Assembly (NCBI RefSeq): GCF_003688555.1
Contig: NZ_REFR01000015.1
Location: forward strand, 217,549-281,548
Direction of reading: 5' to 3'
Length of the DNA: 64,000 bases
Source of the DNA: Eilatimonas milleporae
GTDB taxonomy: Bacteria; Pseudomonadota; Alphaproteobacteria; Sphingomonadales; Kordiimonadaceae
Shown: positions 43,386-53,448 of the stretch, one piece after another
Layout: every line of letters begins with the position of its first letter
Position numbering within the stretch: the stretch's first letter is position 1
Program-made: the position numbers and the translations under genes
The notes under the pieces: generated by a model
Database searches by the model: none
What the model was told of the DNA's origin: nothing
The model's input: the letters and a program-made list of their open reading frames with translations, nothing else

Positions 43386-44294
43386 GTGAGCGCAACGCAT
43401 CCCGGCATCAATCGTATCGACGGCAAGAAAACCGCCGCGGCTTTAAGAGAGCGCATCGCGGGCCATGTGGCGCGGCTGAAAGCCGATCACGGCCTGACGC
43501 CCGGCCTTGCCGTGGTCATTGTCGGCGAGGACCCGGCCAGTCAGGTCTATGTCCGCAACAAGGTGAAACAGACCGGCGAAGCCGGCATGAACAGCCTGCA
43601 TTTCGCCCTGCCGGCCGACACGCCCGAGGCCGATCTGCTTGCCAAAATCGCCGAATTGAACGCGGATGAGACCGTTCACGGTATTCTGGTGCAGTTGCCC
43701 CTGCCGGGTCACATCGATGCGAACAAGGTCATCGACACCATCGATCCGGCCAAGGATGTGGACGGTTTTCATGTGGTCAACGCCGGGCGTCTGGCGACCG
43801 GTACCGGCGGGCTGATCCCCTGCACGCCGCGTGGCTGTTTGATGCTGTTGAAACAGACTGTTGGCGATCTGAGCGGCAAGCGCGCCATCATCGTCGGACG
43901 GTCCAACATCGTCGGCAAGCCCATGGCGCAACTGCTGCTGGGTGAAAACGCCACCGTCACCATCGCCCACAGCCGTACAGCAGATCTGGCGGACGAGGTG
44001 GCGCGGGCCGATATCGTCGTTGCCGCCGTGGGCCGGGCGCATCTGATCAAGGGCGACTGGATCAAACCGGGCGCAACCGTCATCGACGTCGGTATGAACC
44101 GGGTGGACGCGCCCGAAAAAGGGCCCGGCAAAACCCGGCTGGTCGGCGATGTGGACTATGAGGCCGCTGCCGCCCATGCCGGCGCCATCACCCCGGTTCC
44201 GGGCGGTGTCGGCCCGATGACCATCGCCTGTCTTTTGGCCAACACGCTGGTGGCGGCCTGCCGCCAGGCGGGTCTTGAGGACCCGCGACTTTAA
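43386..44294 (+). CDS. folD: Methylenetetrahydrofolate dehydrogenase/cyclohydrolase
   Basis: The protein is 302 aa from the GTG at 43386. It interconverts methylene-, methenyl- and formyl-tetrahydrofolate with NADP. The catalytic Tyr-Lys pair sits in [16 protein letters not shown], followed by QLPLPGHID, the Rossmann stretch GRSNIVGKP and the C-terminal [15 protein letters not shown] at 43371 is in frame but less likely; GGGGG before the GTG can serve as the ribosome site. marC follows after 15 bp. Confidence 0.95.
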   Translation: MSATHPGINRIDGKKTAAALRERIAGHVARLKADHGLTPGLAVVIVGEDPASQVYVRNKVKQTGEAGMNSLHFALPADTPEADLLAKIAELNADETVHGILVQLPLPGHIDANKVIDTIDPAKDVDGFHVVNAGRLATGTGGLIPCTPRGCLMLLKQTVGDLSGKRAIIVGRSNIVGKPMAQLLLGENATVTIAHSRTADLADEVARADIVVAAVGRAHLIKGDWIKPGATVIDVGMNRVDAPEKGPGKTRLVGDVDYEAAAAHAGAITPVPGGVGPMTIACLLANTLVAACRQAGLEDPRL

Positions 44295-44309
44295 GGGAGG
44301 GCCGGTCCA

Positions 44310-44942
44310 GTGGTTTACGACGCCTTTGTCGGGGCCTTCGTCGCCCTGTTCGTCATCGTCGATCCCATCGGCATCGCGCCGGTTTTCGCCGGTCTGACCC
44401 AGGGCACGTCCAGGGCGCACAAACGCGCCATGGCCATCAAGGGGTCCATCGTGGCCCTCTTGATCCTGCTGTTTTTTGCCTGGGCGGGGAAACCGTTTCT
44501 GGCGGCCCTCAGTATTTCCATCGATGCCTTGCGCGTCTCCGGCGGCATTCTGCTGTTTGTCATCGCCTTTGAAATGGTCATGGAAAAACGCGGCGAGCGG
44601 AAACAGGAAACGGCTGAGGAAATTCACGAATATTTCGAGGATATATCGGTTTTTCCCGTCGCATTGCCCCTTCTGGCCGGCCCCGGGTCCATCGCCACCG
44701 TCATCCTGCTGATGACAGATTATGAAAACAGCCTGGCGGCGCAGGGCGCGATCCTGGCGGCCCTCGGCATTGTCATTCTGCTGACGCTGATCATCTTTCT
44801 GATGGCGGGCAAGGTCATGGACTGGCTGGGCCCGACGGTGAACACGGTGCTCACACGGGTTCTCGGCGTCATTCTGGCGGCCCTGGCGGCGCAATATGTT
44901 CTGGACGGTCTGGTCGGCGTTTTCCGCCCGGATGTCGTCTGA
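44310..44942 (+). CDS. marC: MarC-family integral membrane protein
   Basis: This 210-aa protein has six predicted membrane segments and the family blocks VDPIGIAPVFAGLTQG and FPVALPLLAGPGSIATVILL. Despite its name, MarC has no proven role in antibiotic resistance, and its substrate is unknown. The GTG start at 44310 has AAGGGAGG at 44293-44300. It is probably co-transcribed with folD. Confidence 0.93.
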   Translation: MVYDAFVGAFVALFVIVDPIGIAPVFAGLTQGTSRAHKRAMAIKGSIVALLILLFFAWAGKPFLAALSISIDALRVSGGILLFVIAFEMVMEKRGERKQETAEEIHEYFEDISVFPVALPLLAGPGSIATVILLMTDYENSLAAQGAILAALGIVILLTLIIFLMAGKVMDWLGPTVNTVLTRVLGVILAALAAQYVLDGLVGVFRPDVV

Positions 44943-45033
44943 ACCGAATGAAACAGGGGATACGGCCGGCCGCCTGTCGCGCCCGGCGTTCCCGTTCGTG
45001 ACCTAATTCCCTTGGTCCGGATATGCCATGGCC

Positions 45034-45067
45034 GGGCGGTATACAGCCGTCGCGGTGGATACCGCCC
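45034..45067. terminator. Inverted repeat between convergent genes
   Basis: GGGCGGTAT (45034-45042) pairs perfectly with ATACCGCCC (45059-45067). No T run follows, so its role as a terminator between marC and ytoQ is only possible. Confidence 0.35.
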
Positions 45068-45080
45068 CCAATGGCAGGTC

Positions 45081-45554
45081 TTATCGCTGTAGGATGCCGG
45101 ACAGGGCGTATTGCAGGATGCGCACCACCTGGGCCGGTGTTTCGGCAACGGCGAGGGCGGCGCCGTCCACTTCCTTCAGCGCGTGGGTCAGGGACGGGTC
45201 GTGCAGGGTGATGACGGCCTTGCCGAGTGCGCTGGCGTAGCCCGCATCAAAGGCCGCGTTCCACTGCCGGTATTTGTCGCCGAACCGCACAACGACCACA
45301 TCGGCGTCTTCGATCAGTTTGCGGGTCCTGATCGCATTGACCCGTGCGCCCAGTTGATCGCGGAAAAAAGCGCTTTCCGGTTCACCCAATATGGTGGCGC
45401 CGCAATCGTCCGAGTCCGCGTGGGCCGTCACGGGCGATGTCAGGACGGCGTTGAGGCCGGCGCCCTCCACGCCTTTGGTGATTTCCTCACGCCAGTCGGT
45501 GTGGATTTCCCCTGACAGATAAACGGTCCAGGGCATGTCATCATTGTAGGTCAT
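45081..45554 (-). CDS. YtoQ-family protein
   Basis: The protein is 157 aa from the ATG at 45554. The family N-terminus TVYLSGEIHTDWREEI is clear, followed by DADVVVVRFGDKYRQWNAAFDAGYA, a nucleoside-deoxyribosyltransferase-like fold. No enzymatic role has been proven for YtoQ. The start overlaps the AEC transporter stop by 4 bp, and GGGAG lies upstream; an ATG at 45536 is an alternative closer to the usual N-terminus. 59 further upstream codons are open but overlap the transporter. Confidence 0.85.
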   Translation of the reverse strand: MTYNDDMPWTVYLSGEIHTDWREEITKGVEGAGLNAVLTSPVTAHADSDDCGATILGEPESAFFRDQLGARVNAIRTRKLIEDADVVVVRFGDKYRQWNAAFDAGYASALGKAVITLHDPSLTHALKEVDGAALAVAETPAQVVRILQYALSGILQR

Positions 45555-46492
45555 CCGGTTTCTCCCGATTTCAGAAGCAGCAAAACGACGGTCAGGCTGA
45601 TCACTGACAAGATGGTCGACAACAACACGGTCGAGGCCGCGCGCCGGGGGGCAATGCCGTATTGGCTGGCGAAACTGTAGGCCACCATCCCTGTCGGCAG
45701 CGACGCCAGCACCGTCGCCGTGCCGACCCATGTGGCCGGCAGGGCAAAGACATAGGTGCCCATCCCGTAAACGGCGGCGGGCAGCAGCACCAGTTTCAAA
45801 AATACAGCGGTCAGGGCCTGCGGCAGGTCACCGGAAATCCGCACCTGCGACAGGGCCAGTCCGGCCGCGAACAGTCCCACCGGCGCGGCCGCCGCCGCCG
45901 GCAGGCTGACAAGCCGGTTCAGCCAAAGCGGATAGGGCAGGCTCAGCGCCGACCAGACAAGGGCGGCCGCCAGGGCCACCATGATGGGATTATGGGCGAT
46001 GGCACCGAGCACACGGCGCAGGATCACCGCGCCCGATCCGCCACCGGCACTTTCCACCACCACGGTGGTGATGGGCAGCAGTGTCAGGGAATGAAAGGAC
46101 AGCAAAATCAGCAGCAGGCGCACGCCTTCTGGGCCATAAGCGGCCTCCATGATCGGTACGCCGAGAAAGGCGCCATTGGCAAAACAGGTGGCCAGCGCGA
46201 AAACACCCTGCTCTCCCAGACTGAGACGGAACAGCAGTTTCGCCAGCGCCATCGCCAGAAAATAGACACTGTAAAGGGACAGGTAAAACGCCGCCGCCAG
46301 CATCAGTTCCGTGCCCCCCGGCAGCGGTCTCGGCGCGATAAACCCGAAAATCAGTGCCGGGATCCCCACATACCAGACAAAGGTGATCAGGACCTGGGCG
46401 TCCCCCTGGCGAAACAGGGCCGTCCGTCCCAGGCCGAAACCCAGCGCGATCACCAGAAAGACCGGCGCGATGATGCTGATGGTCCCGGCCAT
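45551..46492 (-). CDS. AEC-family (auxin-efflux-carrier-type) transporter
   Basis: This 313-aa protein has about ten hydrophobic segments in two halves. Family features include APVFLVIALGFGLGR at the N-terminus, FANGAFLGVPIMEAAYG in the middle and LPTGMVAYSFASQYG near the end. Bacterial AEC proteins move malate or other carboxylates and amino-acid-like compounds. The substrate here is not known. It lies 27 bp after argG on the same strand and overlaps ytoQ. Confidence 0.9.
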   Translation of the reverse strand: MAGTISIIAPVFLVIALGFGLGRTALFRQGDAQVLITFVWYVGIPALIFGFIAPRPLPGGTELMLAAAFYLSLYSVYFLAMALAKLLFRLSLGEQGVFALATCFANGAFLGVPIMEAAYGPEGVRLLLILLSFHSLTLLPITTVVVESAGGGSGAVILRRVLGAIAHNPIMVALAAALVWSALSLPYPLWLNRLVSLPAAAAAPVGLFAAGLALSQVRISGDLPQALTAVFLKLVLLPAAVYGMGTYVFALPATWVGTATVLASLPTGMVAYSFASQYGIAPRRAASTVLLSTILSVISLTVVLLLLKSGETG

Positions 46493-46519
46493 GCCGTCGA
46501 TACCGTTCCCGGTTGATGC

Positions 46520-47752
46520 CTATTCGTAACTGGGCGGTTCCTGGACCCGGCCGCGCTGTTTCAGCAGTTGCAGACGCAGGGCATTCAGTTTGATGAAGCC
46601 CTCGGCGTCGCGCTGGTCGTATACGCTGTCTTCCTCGAAGGTGACGTGGGCCATGGAATACAGGCTCATCGGGCTTTTCCGGCCGACGACCTGGGCGGAC
46701 CCCTTGTAAAGCCGGACCCGCACGGTGCCGCACACACAGTCCTGCGATGTATCGATCAGTGCCTGCAACATCTCGCGTTCCGGCGAGAACCAGAAGCCAT
46801 TGTAAATCAGTTCGGCATATTTGGGCATGATCTCGTCCTTGAGATGCATGGCGCCCTTGTCCAGCGTGATGCTTTCGATGCCGCGGTGCGCCGCCAGCAG
46901 GATCGTGCCGCCGGGCGTCTCATATATGCCGCGCGACTTCATGCCGACAAAGCGGTTTTCCAGCAAATCCAGCCGGCCGATGCCGTGACGGCGGCCATGG
47001 TCGTTCAGCGCGGTCAGCAGGGTTGCCGGGCTCATGGCCGTACCGTTGATGGCGACCGCATCGCCCTTTTCAAAATCGATATCGATGAATTCCGGTTCAT
47101 CCGGGGCGGAGACCGGATTGTCCGTACGGCTGTAGACAAATTCCTCCGCCGCCGCCCACGGATCTTCGAGGGCCTTGCCCTCGGATGAGGTGTGCAGCAG
47201 GTTCGCATCGACGCTGAAGGGCGCCTCGCCGCGCTTGTCCTTGGGGATCGGGATCTGATGCTGTTCGGCGAACTCGATCAGGCGGGTGCGTGACGTCAGG
47301 TCCCATTCCCGCCAGGGTGCGATCACCTTGATGTCAGGGTTCAGCGCATAATAGCCCAGTTCGAACCGGACCTGATCGTTGCCCTTGCCGGTGGCGCCGT
47401 GACACACCGCGTCGGCGCCCACGGCGGCGGCGATTTCGATCTGGCGTTTGGCGATCAGCGGGCGCGCAATGGCGGTGCCCAGCAGATACTGTCCTTCGTA
47501 AACGGTGTTGGCCCGGAACATCGGGAACACGTAATCGCGGACGAATTCCTCCCGCAGGTCCTCGATAAAAATTTCCCTGATGCCCAGAAGTTCGGCTTTT
47601 TTGCGCGCGGGCTCAAGCTCCTCGCCCTGGCCGAGATCGGCGGTAAAGGTGACGACTTCGGCATCGTAGGTCACCTGAAGCCATTTCAGAATGATGGAGG
47701 TGTCGAGCCCGCCGGAATAGGCAAGCACCACTTTCATGGGAGAAGAAGACAT
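46520..47752 (-). CDS. argG: Argininosuccinate synthase
   Basis: This 410-aa enzyme joins citrulline and aspartate with ATP to give argininosuccinate. The ATP pyrophosphatase loop AYSGGLDTS is at residues 11-19, and the substrate-binding blocks [15 protein letters not shown] and [20 protein letters not shown] are intact. It has the normal length. The neighbours (AEC transporter, YtoQ) follow on the same strand; no other arginine gene is near. Confidence 0.97.
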   Translation of the reverse strand: MSSSPMKVVLAYSGGLDTSIILKWLQVTYDAEVVTFTADLGQGEELEPARKKAELLGIREIFIEDLREEFVRDYVFPMFRANTVYEGQYLLGTAIARPLIAKRQIEIAAAVGADAVCHGATGKGNDQVRFELGYYALNPDIKVIAPWREWDLTSRTRLIEFAEQHQIPIPKDKRGEAPFSVDANLLHTSSEGKALEDPWAAAEEFVYSRTDNPVSAPDEPEFIDIDFEKGDAVAINGTAMSPATLLTALNDHGRRHGIGRLDLLENRFVGMKSRGIYETPGGTILLAAHRGIESITLDKGAMHLKDEIMPKYAELIYNGFWFSPEREMLQALIDTSQDCVCGTVRVRLYKGSAQVVGRKSPMSLYSMAHVTFEEDSVYDQRDAEGFIKLNALRLQLLKQRGRVQEPPSYE

Positions 47753-47953
47753 TAAAGAACCCTGTGGATTGGCGTGATCGTTTGGCCCGCGAGTATAGAG
47801 AGGGCATCTGCCCGGTCAAAGGCAAATAGACAGGGCAGCGGCACAGCAACATACCTGGCGGAGCGGCTCCATGTCGTGGGGAAAACAATCCACCGGTGGG
47901 GCGATGAATTATTGTTTGCCGGTGACATGGCAGCGGGTACAGGCAAGCCGGCC

Positions 47954-49195
47954 TTATGTCAGACCGGTCGAACTGAAATGATCGCCTTCGGGTGACGTTT
48001 CGGCTGTGGCCGCGACCGCGGTTGCCGCCGCAGCGGTCTCGCGGGCGATCTGGGCCTTGGATTTTTTTTCCGAGGCGGACTTCAACTGGCCGCAGGCCGC
48101 CATGATGTCGCGTCCGCGCGGGGTGCGTACCGGTGCGGAAATGCCCCCTTCGTATACAATGTCGGAAAAACGCTGAATCCGGTCCCAGTCGCTGCATTCA
48201 TAATCCGTCCCGGGCCAGGGGTTGAACGGGATCAGATTGACCTTTGCCGGCAGTTTGTATTTGCGGATCAGCCGCACCAGTTCGCGCGCGTCGCCGTCGC
48301 TGTCATTGATGCCTTTCAGCATGGTGTATTCAAAGGTGATGCGGCGGGCATTATGGGCGCCGGGATAGGCGGCACAGGCGCCGAGCACCTGTTCGAGACC
48401 GTATTTCCTGTTGATGGGCATGATCTCGGAGCGGACATCGTCCCGCACCGCATGGAGGGACACGGCCAGATTGACGCCGATTTCCGCGCCGCACCGTTCC
48501 ATGTGCGGCACCACGCCGGACGTGGACAGGGTGATGCGCCGTTTGGACATCTGGATTCCTTCCGGATCCATGATGATATCCAGTGCTTTTTTGACATTGT
48601 CGAAATTGTACAGCGGTTCGCCCATGCCCATCATGACGATGTTGGTGACGCTGCGGCCTTCCGTCGGGTTTTCCCATTCCCCCAGATCGTCGCGTGCCAC
48701 CATCAGCTGAGCGACGATTTCCGCCGCCGTCAGGTTGCGCACCAGGCGCATGGTGCCGGTATGGCAGAATTTGCAGTTGAGGGTGCAGCCCACCTGGGAC
48801 GATACGCACAGCGTGCCGCGATCTTCTTCCGGGATGTAGACGGTTTCGGCCTCGGACCCGTCGGCGAAGCGGATCAGATATTTGCGTGTGCCGTCGCTGG
48901 AATACTGTGCCTCGGTCACTTCCGGGCGGCGGATGATGAAATGACGGTCAAGCGCGCCGCGCACATCCTTGGATATGTTGGTCATGACGGCAAAATCGCT
49001 GATGCCGCGATGATACAGCCAGTGCCACACCTGGGCTGTACGCATTTTCACCTGTTTTTCAGGAACGCCGATATCGGTCAGCGCCACGCGCAGTTCGTCC
49101 CTGTCCAGGCCAAGAATATTGCGTTTGCCGGTTGTCGCATCGGGATCGGCACGGTGGGTGGCGACCGGAATGTCGCCGGTGGGCGTGATCTGCAT
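47954..49195 (-). CDS. rlmN: 23S rRNA/tRNA adenine-C2 methyltransferase
   Basis: This 413-aa radical-SAM enzyme has the cluster motif CTLNCKFC (CxxxCxxC, about residues 136-143), SAM contact [12 protein letters not shown] and the C-terminal catalytic-Cys region [13 protein letters not shown]. It methylates A2503 of 23S rRNA and A37 of some tRNAs. The C-terminus is extended by an Ala/Thr-rich tail of about 40 residues beyond the usual end. It stands alone with respect to operon partners. Confidence 0.95.
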   Translation of the reverse strand: MQITPTGDIPVATHRADPDATTGKRNILGLDRDELRVALTDIGVPEKQVKMRTAQVWHWLYHRGISDFAVMTNISKDVRGALDRHFIIRRPEVTEAQYSSDGTRKYLIRFADGSEAETVYIPEEDRGTLCVSSQVGCTLNCKFCHTGTMRLVRNLTAAEIVAQLMVARDDLGEWENPTEGRSVTNIVMMGMGEPLYNFDNVKKALDIIMDPEGIQMSKRRITLSTSGVVPHMERCGAEIGVNLAVSLHAVRDDVRSEIMPINRKYGLEQVLGACAAYPGAHNARRITFEYTMLKGINDSDGDARELVRLIRKYKLPAKVNLIPFNPWPGTDYECSDWDRIQRFSDIVYEGGISAPVRTPRGRDIMAACGQLKSASEKKSKAQIARETAAAATAVAATAETSPEGDHFSSTGLT

Positions 49196-49344
49196 CTGTC
49201 TCTCCTGCCTTTTGCCGGATGGCCCCCTGATGACGGGACGGCCGGGCGCCAGGACCTCTGGTCATGATTGTGGCGGGCCTTTGGTAACGGCCCAGGCAAA
49301 CCCCGGTTTCGCGGGGTGCCCGTCCCTATCGCGGGCACGGCGTC

Positions 49345-49401
49345 CCTGTCAAGGAAATCGGGGCCTGTCAAGGAAATCGGGGCCTGTCAAGGAAACCGGG
49401 G
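49345..49401. repeat. 19-bp tandem repeat, three copies
   Basis: CCTGTCAAGGAAATCGGGG occurs at 49345-49363 and 49364-49382, and with one change (AAACC for AAATC) at 49383-49401. It lies between rlmN and the IalB-like gene, upstream of the rlmN start on the minus strand. Confidence 0.9.
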
Positions 49402-49422
49402 CAAAGCCGTGTGGAAGTCCCG

Positions 49423-50034
49423 TCAGCGGCAGGCTTTGGTGATGGCGTTATAGGCGGCGGTAAATCCGGACAGGGAATATGTGTCCGTTGTCACCGTGCC
49501 GCGCGCGCTTGTAGCCTTTGCCACCATGCGGCTGCCGCGTTTGAAGGCGGCCACCATCGCCCTGTCATCGCGCGGGTCATAGGCCCAGGCCGCGCGCCCT
49601 TCGGTAAACAGACGGTACGCCGGCTTGCCGTCAACGCTGACAGTCACCTCGCTGCCGGATTTCAGGGGATAACCCACATTGACATTGATCTCATCCTTCA
49701 CATCGAAGGCGGGGCGGTGTTGGACGATCACATAAATGTCGCCGCGGCTGACATTCTTGCGGCTGGCTGTCCAGCGTTTCGCCGTTGAAATCATGTAACA
49801 GGTTTTCTCGCCCGCGTTCGACGTCATGACAAGGGCGTCCCAATCCCGGAAACTGCCCAGGAGTTCCCGCTTGCCGCGTCCCTGCGCCTGTGCCTCATAT
49901 GCCGGAAGGCACAGCATGGTCAAAACCATGGCGCCCAGAGCGACGACATGCATAACCATGGTATTCACAATCATGGCGCCGGTCCCCATGCCTGCCCGGC
50001 TGAAAAATTTCTTATGTGTCCTTACACCGACCAC
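49423..50034 (-). CDS. IalB-family (invasion-associated locus B) exported protein
   Basis: The protein is up to 203 aa. After a hydrophobic signal (VVALGAMVLTMLCLPAYEAQA) the mature part has the IalB-family pattern: FRDWDALVMTSNAGEKTCYMIST, then VKDEINVNVGYPLKSGSEVTVSVDG, FTEGRAAWAYD and SLSGFTAAYNAITKAC. The two Cys likely pair. In Bartonella the family aids host-cell entry, but free-living alphaproteobacteria carry it with unknown function. The GTG at 50034 gives a basic N-region; ATGs at 49989 and 49974 are alternatives. Confidence 0.85.
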   Translation of the reverse strand: MVGVRTHKKFFSRAGMGTGAMIVNTMVMHVVALGAMVLTMLCLPAYEAQAQGRGKRELLGSFRDWDALVMTSNAGEKTCYMISTAKRWTASRKNVSRGDIYVIVQHRPAFDVKDEINVNVGYPLKSGSEVTVSVDGKPAYRLFTEGRAAWAYDPRDDRAMVAAFKRGSRMVAKATSARGTVTTDTYSLSGFTAAYNAITKACR

Positions 50035-50076
50035 TGTCCGTTTCCCCTGTTGGCTGCCCCGTTTGTGACCCCTTTA

Positions 50077-50652
50077 TCATTGTCCGGCGGCTTTTACCCG
50101 TCTGGCGGCGCGGTCCCGCCGGCTGATCGGCCGGCCGTGGACGTGCCCGCGCGGTTCCACGGGCGTCTGTCCCGCCATCACGGGCCGTTCGGCAAAGCCG
50201 CCCATCAACCGCCACCGGTCATATAGAACAATGGCACCCGCCGTGGCCACGTTCAGAGAGAAGTGTGTCGGAATTTTGATCATGAAATCGCAGCGCGCGC
50301 GCATTTCAGGCGACAGGGACGAGCGTTCCCCGCCCAGAACGTAAAGAGCCTGGGCGGGATGGCGAAAACTGGGCAGGTCGATGGCGGCGTCATCCAGTTC
50401 TATCCCGACAATCCGCCCGCCCTGCGGCACCGGTACGGCGTCGGCGCTATCATAATTGAAAAAGGGGATCTGTTCGTGGGTTTTCGATGTGTCGGCGAAA
50501 TCCTTGGTCACGACCTCGCCTGTGTGGGCGACGCGTTTCGGCTTGACCGCAAAGACGAAGTTTGCTCCGAACGCATGGGCCGTGCGGATCAGATTGCCCA
50601 CATTGCCTTCCTTGGAGGCCCCGTCGATACCGATGGCGAAAAAACCGCGCAT
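50077..50652 (-). CDS. SPOUT/TrmH-family RNA methyltransferase
   Basis: The protein is 191 aa from the ATG at 50652. The knotted SPOUT motifs are present: NVGNLIRTAHAFGAN (motif 1), ALYVLGGERSSLSP (motif 2) and IPTHFSLNVATAGAIVLYDR (motif 3). It probably methylates a tRNA or rRNA ribose; the target is not clear. The C-terminal 30 residues are Arg-rich. It begins 8 bp after the MFS gene stop, on the same strand. Confidence 0.9.
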   Translation of the reverse strand: MRGFFAIGIDGASKEGNVGNLIRTAHAFGANFVFAVKPKRVAHTGEVVTKDFADTSKTHEQIPFFNYDSADAVPVPQGGRIVGIELDDAAIDLPSFRHPAQALYVLGGERSSLSPEMRARCDFMIKIPTHFSLNVATAGAIVLYDRWRLMGGFAERPVMAGQTPVEPRGHVHGRPISRRDRAARRVKAAGQ

Positions 50653-50659
50653 AACAGGC

Positions 50660-52036
50660 TTACGCTGTCCCAGTCGCTTTGCCGCTGTCAAGCGGCGGCA
50701 CGGTTTTGCGTGCATCGGGATGCAGAACCGCGATCAGGCAAATGGTGATAATGGCCAGCGATGCGCCGTACATGGTGCGTATCACATGCAGTTCGAACAG
50801 AAGCCCCATCGCCATGTTCGCCACCGGCAGAAGGCCGATCGCCATGAACATCAGCATGCTCATCACCCGGCCCATCATATGGCCGGGGGTAATGCGTTGC
50901 AGCCAGGATATGAACTGGATCCAGACGAAACTGTCGCCAAGCCCGGCACAGAAAAACAGGATCATCGCCACCTGATAGGCCTCGAAATACGCCACCATGC
51001 CCAGCGTGGCCCCGGAAAAGATAAAGGCCGCGAACATCGCGCGCGGCAGCCATTTCGGCGGTATGGGGCGGACCATGCCGCCAAGCAGGCTGCCGATAAA
51101 GGCCCCCATGCCCCAGGCGCCGATTTCCAGTCCGTAAATCCGCGCGCCGTCCAGAAACCGTTCCTTGGCCAGCGCCGGCAGGCCGACAAAGATCGGCGCC
51201 TGATAGAAGAATTCCAGCGCCATGATACCGATGAAGCACAGGCGCACCGGCGGCTGCGCCCAGATATGGCGCATCACCGCGACGACATCCCTGAACATGG
51301 ATGTCTTTTTGTTGACGGACCCGGTCGTCTGCGTGGTTTCGGCCGTCTCTTGCCCGTCGTGCTCCCCGTTGGCGTCCTGCTGTTTCAGGGACCGCGTTCT
51401 GATCAGCGCCAGCGTCAGGCCCGAGACGGCAAAGGTCAGCCCGTCCAGAAAAAAGGCGCGCGCCAGGCCCGGACGATCCTGCTGATAGCCGCCGGCGGTG
51501 TCCGCCGCCGGCACCGGCGCCGCGCCATGGGACATGTCGCCAATTTCGCCGGCGATCACCAGGCCGGCGATAATGGGGCCGAGGGCCACGGCCAGATGGG
51601 CGGTCATATGCACAACGGCATTGCCGGCCTGCAACTGTTCGGGTTTGACCAGACTTGGAATGATCGACGTGCTGGCGGGATAGAAGAAGGCGTCGGCAAT
51701 CCCGAAGGCAAGGGCGATGACAAAGACGAAAGCGGGCCCCGCCGTATCGGTGAAGATCATATAGGCCAGGGTCATCACCAGGGCACAGCGTATCCAGTTG
51801 GTCGCCAGCATGACGGCCCGCGGGCTTGTCCTGTCGACCACGGCCCCGCCCGCCAGCATCAGAACCGCCCGTGGCAGGCCCTGTGCCGCGAAGACAAGCC
51901 CGGTCATGGCCGGGCTGCCGGTCATTTGCAGCACCAGCCACGGAAAGGCGATCAGACTGATGTGATCCCCGATGACCGAGACCAGTTCACCGATCCAGAA
52001 GATCAGAAAGTTGCGGTCTTTGAACAGCTGTATCAT
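50660..52036 (-). CDS. MFS exporter (EntS/MFS_3-like)
   Basis: This 458-aa protein has 12 hydrophobic segments. The first, NFLIFWIGELVSVIGDHISLIAFPWLVLQMTGS, and the loop VVDRTSPRAVML are typical of the EntS/MFS_3 group of exporters. A hydrophilic central loop (about residues 215-250) is Gln/Thr-rich. Substrates of this group include siderophores and macrolides, but none can be assigned here. It is divergent from yciB and followed closely by the SPOUT methyltransferase. Confidence 0.88.
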   Translation of the reverse strand: MIQLFKDRNFLIFWIGELVSVIGDHISLIAFPWLVLQMTGSPAMTGLVFAAQGLPRAVLMLAGGAVVDRTSPRAVMLATNWIRCALVMTLAYMIFTDTAGPAFVFVIALAFGIADAFFYPASTSIIPSLVKPEQLQAGNAVVHMTAHLAVALGPIIAGLVIAGEIGDMSHGAAPVPAADTAGGYQQDRPGLARAFFLDGLTFAVSGLTLALIRTRSLKQQDANGEHDGQETAETTQTTGSVNKKTSMFRDVVAVMRHIWAQPPVRLCFIGIMALEFFYQAPIFVGLPALAKERFLDGARIYGLEIGAWGMGAFIGSLLGGMVRPIPPKWLPRAMFAAFIFSGATLGMVAYFEAYQVAMILFFCAGLGDSFVWIQFISWLQRITPGHMMGRVMSMLMFMAIGLLPVANMAMGLLFELHVIRTMYGASLAIITICLIAVLHPDARKTVPPLDSGKATGTA

Positions 52037-52119
52037 AAGAGACGGTCATCACATGGAGCGGCAGGAAATAGGGCCGAAGGTAGTACATCAGGCCCGTAAC
52101 AACCACAAGCGGCAGATAT

Positions 52120-52749
52120 ATGACAGATGATGACAATACCCCCCGACCCGCTGCGCCCGGCAGCCGGGCGTCTGACGCGGTGGCGGCAAAGGCGCCTTCC
52201 GTCCCTGTCAAGCTGGCGATCGAGCTGGGGCCGCTGATCGTTTTTTTCGCGGCCTTTCAATGGGGCGGGCTGATGGTGGCCACCGCCGCCTTCATGGTCG
52301 CCATGGTGGCGGCCATGGGGACAAGCTGGCTGATGACGCGCCATGTCGCGCCCATGTTGTGGGTATCCTTTGTCATCGTGATGGTCATGGGGTCCCTGAC
52401 CCTGTATTTCGCGGACGAAACATTCGTGAAAATGAAGCCGACACTGGTCAATCTGATCTTTTCCACGGTTCTGATCGTCGGGCTTGTAACCGGGCGGCCC
52501 CTGCTGAAAACGGTTCTGGCGAGCGGACTGCCCCCCATGGCGGAACAGGGCTGGGTCGTCATGACCCGCAACTGGGCGCTTTTCTTCGCCGCCATGGCCG
52601 TTTTGAACGAACTGGTGTGGCGCAGCCAGACAACGGATGTCTGGGTCAATTTCAAAACCTTCGGCTATCTGCCGATCACCCTGGTTTTCGCACTGTTGCA
52701 GACGCCCGTCATCGCCCGCTATCAGCTTGACGACGACAGCCGGGACTGA
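52120..52749 (+). CDS. yciB: Inner-membrane septation-type protein YciB (IspZ)
   Basis: This 209-aa protein has about five membrane segments. Family blocks are ELGPLIVFFAAFQWGG, MGSLTLYFADETFVKMKPTLVN and MTRNWALFFAAMAVLNELVWR. YciB is linked to cell-envelope integrity and septation in enterobacteria. The N-terminal 28 residues are a disordered Ala/Pro-rich extension. It is convergent with the NUDIX gene, 23 bp apart. Confidence 0.93.
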   Translation: MTDDDNTPRPAAPGSRASDAVAAKAPSVPVKLAIELGPLIVFFAAFQWGGLMVATAAFMVAMVAAMGTSWLMTRHVAPMLWVSFVIVMVMGSLTLYFADETFVKMKPTLVNLIFSTVLIVGLVTGRPLLKTVLASGLPPMAEQGWVVMTRNWALFFAAMAVLNELVWRSQTTDVWVNFKTFGYLPITLVFALLQTPVIARYQLDDDSRD

Positions 52750-52772
52750 GGCTGACCCGCACCGGCGGCCGG

Positions 52773-53348
52773 TCAGGCGTTTTCCCAGCCTTTCGGATTG
52801 GAAAAGGGGGCGAAGGCGTTTTTGTCCTCAACCGCGCGGAAATCGGTGAGCGCCCAGTGCACACTTGGAAAGGCGAGACTGTCCCACGGAATATCCGCCC
52901 AGTCGAAAAACGCCACCTCCAGACTTTCCGGGCCCGCGGCAATGCCGGGGTCGTCCAATGTGGCGCGAAACATCATCTGGACCTGCGAGATGCGCTTGAC
53001 GGTATAGACGGCGAGCAGGTCGTGCACACGGATGCGGGCGCGGGCTTCCTCCCACGCTTCGCGCATCGCGCCCTCGGCAGGTGTTTCGTGCAGTTCCATA
53101 AACCCGGCCGGAATGGTCCAGAACCCTTTTCTCGGCTCTATGGCGCGCCGGCATAAAAGAACCCTGCCGCCATCGGTGACAACGGACCCGGCCACCAGTT
53201 TCGGGTTTTCATAATGGACAAAGCCGCAGGACCGGCAGACCATACGTTCATGATCGTCGCCATCGGGCACGGTCCGGTGAAAATCCTGGAAAGGGTCCCC
53301 GGACTCCGTGTCCGCCGTATCGTTTTCGGGTGTGTCGGATTTTATCAT
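52773..53348 (-). CDS. NUDIX hydrolase with N-terminal zinc-ribbon stub
   Basis: The protein is 191 aa from the ATG at 53348. A single CxxC (MVCRSCGFVHYENPKLVAG) precedes the NUDIX domain. The NUDIX box GFMELHETPAEGAMREAWEE keeps all catalytic glutamates; the later Gly of the consensus is Arg, as in several relatives. It hydrolyses a nucleoside diphosphate linked to another group; ADP-ribose-like or NADH-like substrates are guesses. 19 more codons are open upstream. Confidence 0.9.
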   Translation of the reverse strand: MIKSDTPENDTADTESGDPFQDFHRTVPDGDDHERMVCRSCGFVHYENPKLVAGSVVTDGGRVLLCRRAIEPRKGFWTIPAGFMELHETPAEGAMREAWEEARARIRVHDLLAVYTVKRISQVQMMFRATLDDPGIAAGPESLEVAFFDWADIPWDSLAFPSVHWALTDFRAVEDKNAFAPFSNPKGWENA

Positions 53349-53448
53349 GGCGCCAGTCTGGCGGGGGTATACGCCCCTGTCCAGTACCGATGGCGGGACG
53401 GGCATTCATCAGCCCGGGCGGGGCATATGATATGTACCGCCGGCCGTG

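Noticed and set aside
43149..43400. 83-codon leftward frame overlapping the folD start
   Set aside because: Spans the change from low to high GC, overlaps the folD start region and has no family likeness.
50456..52099. 547-codon rightward frame opposite the MFS gene
   Set aside because: A mirror frame with strongly polar, repetitive composition; the opposite strand encodes a clear 12-TM transporter.
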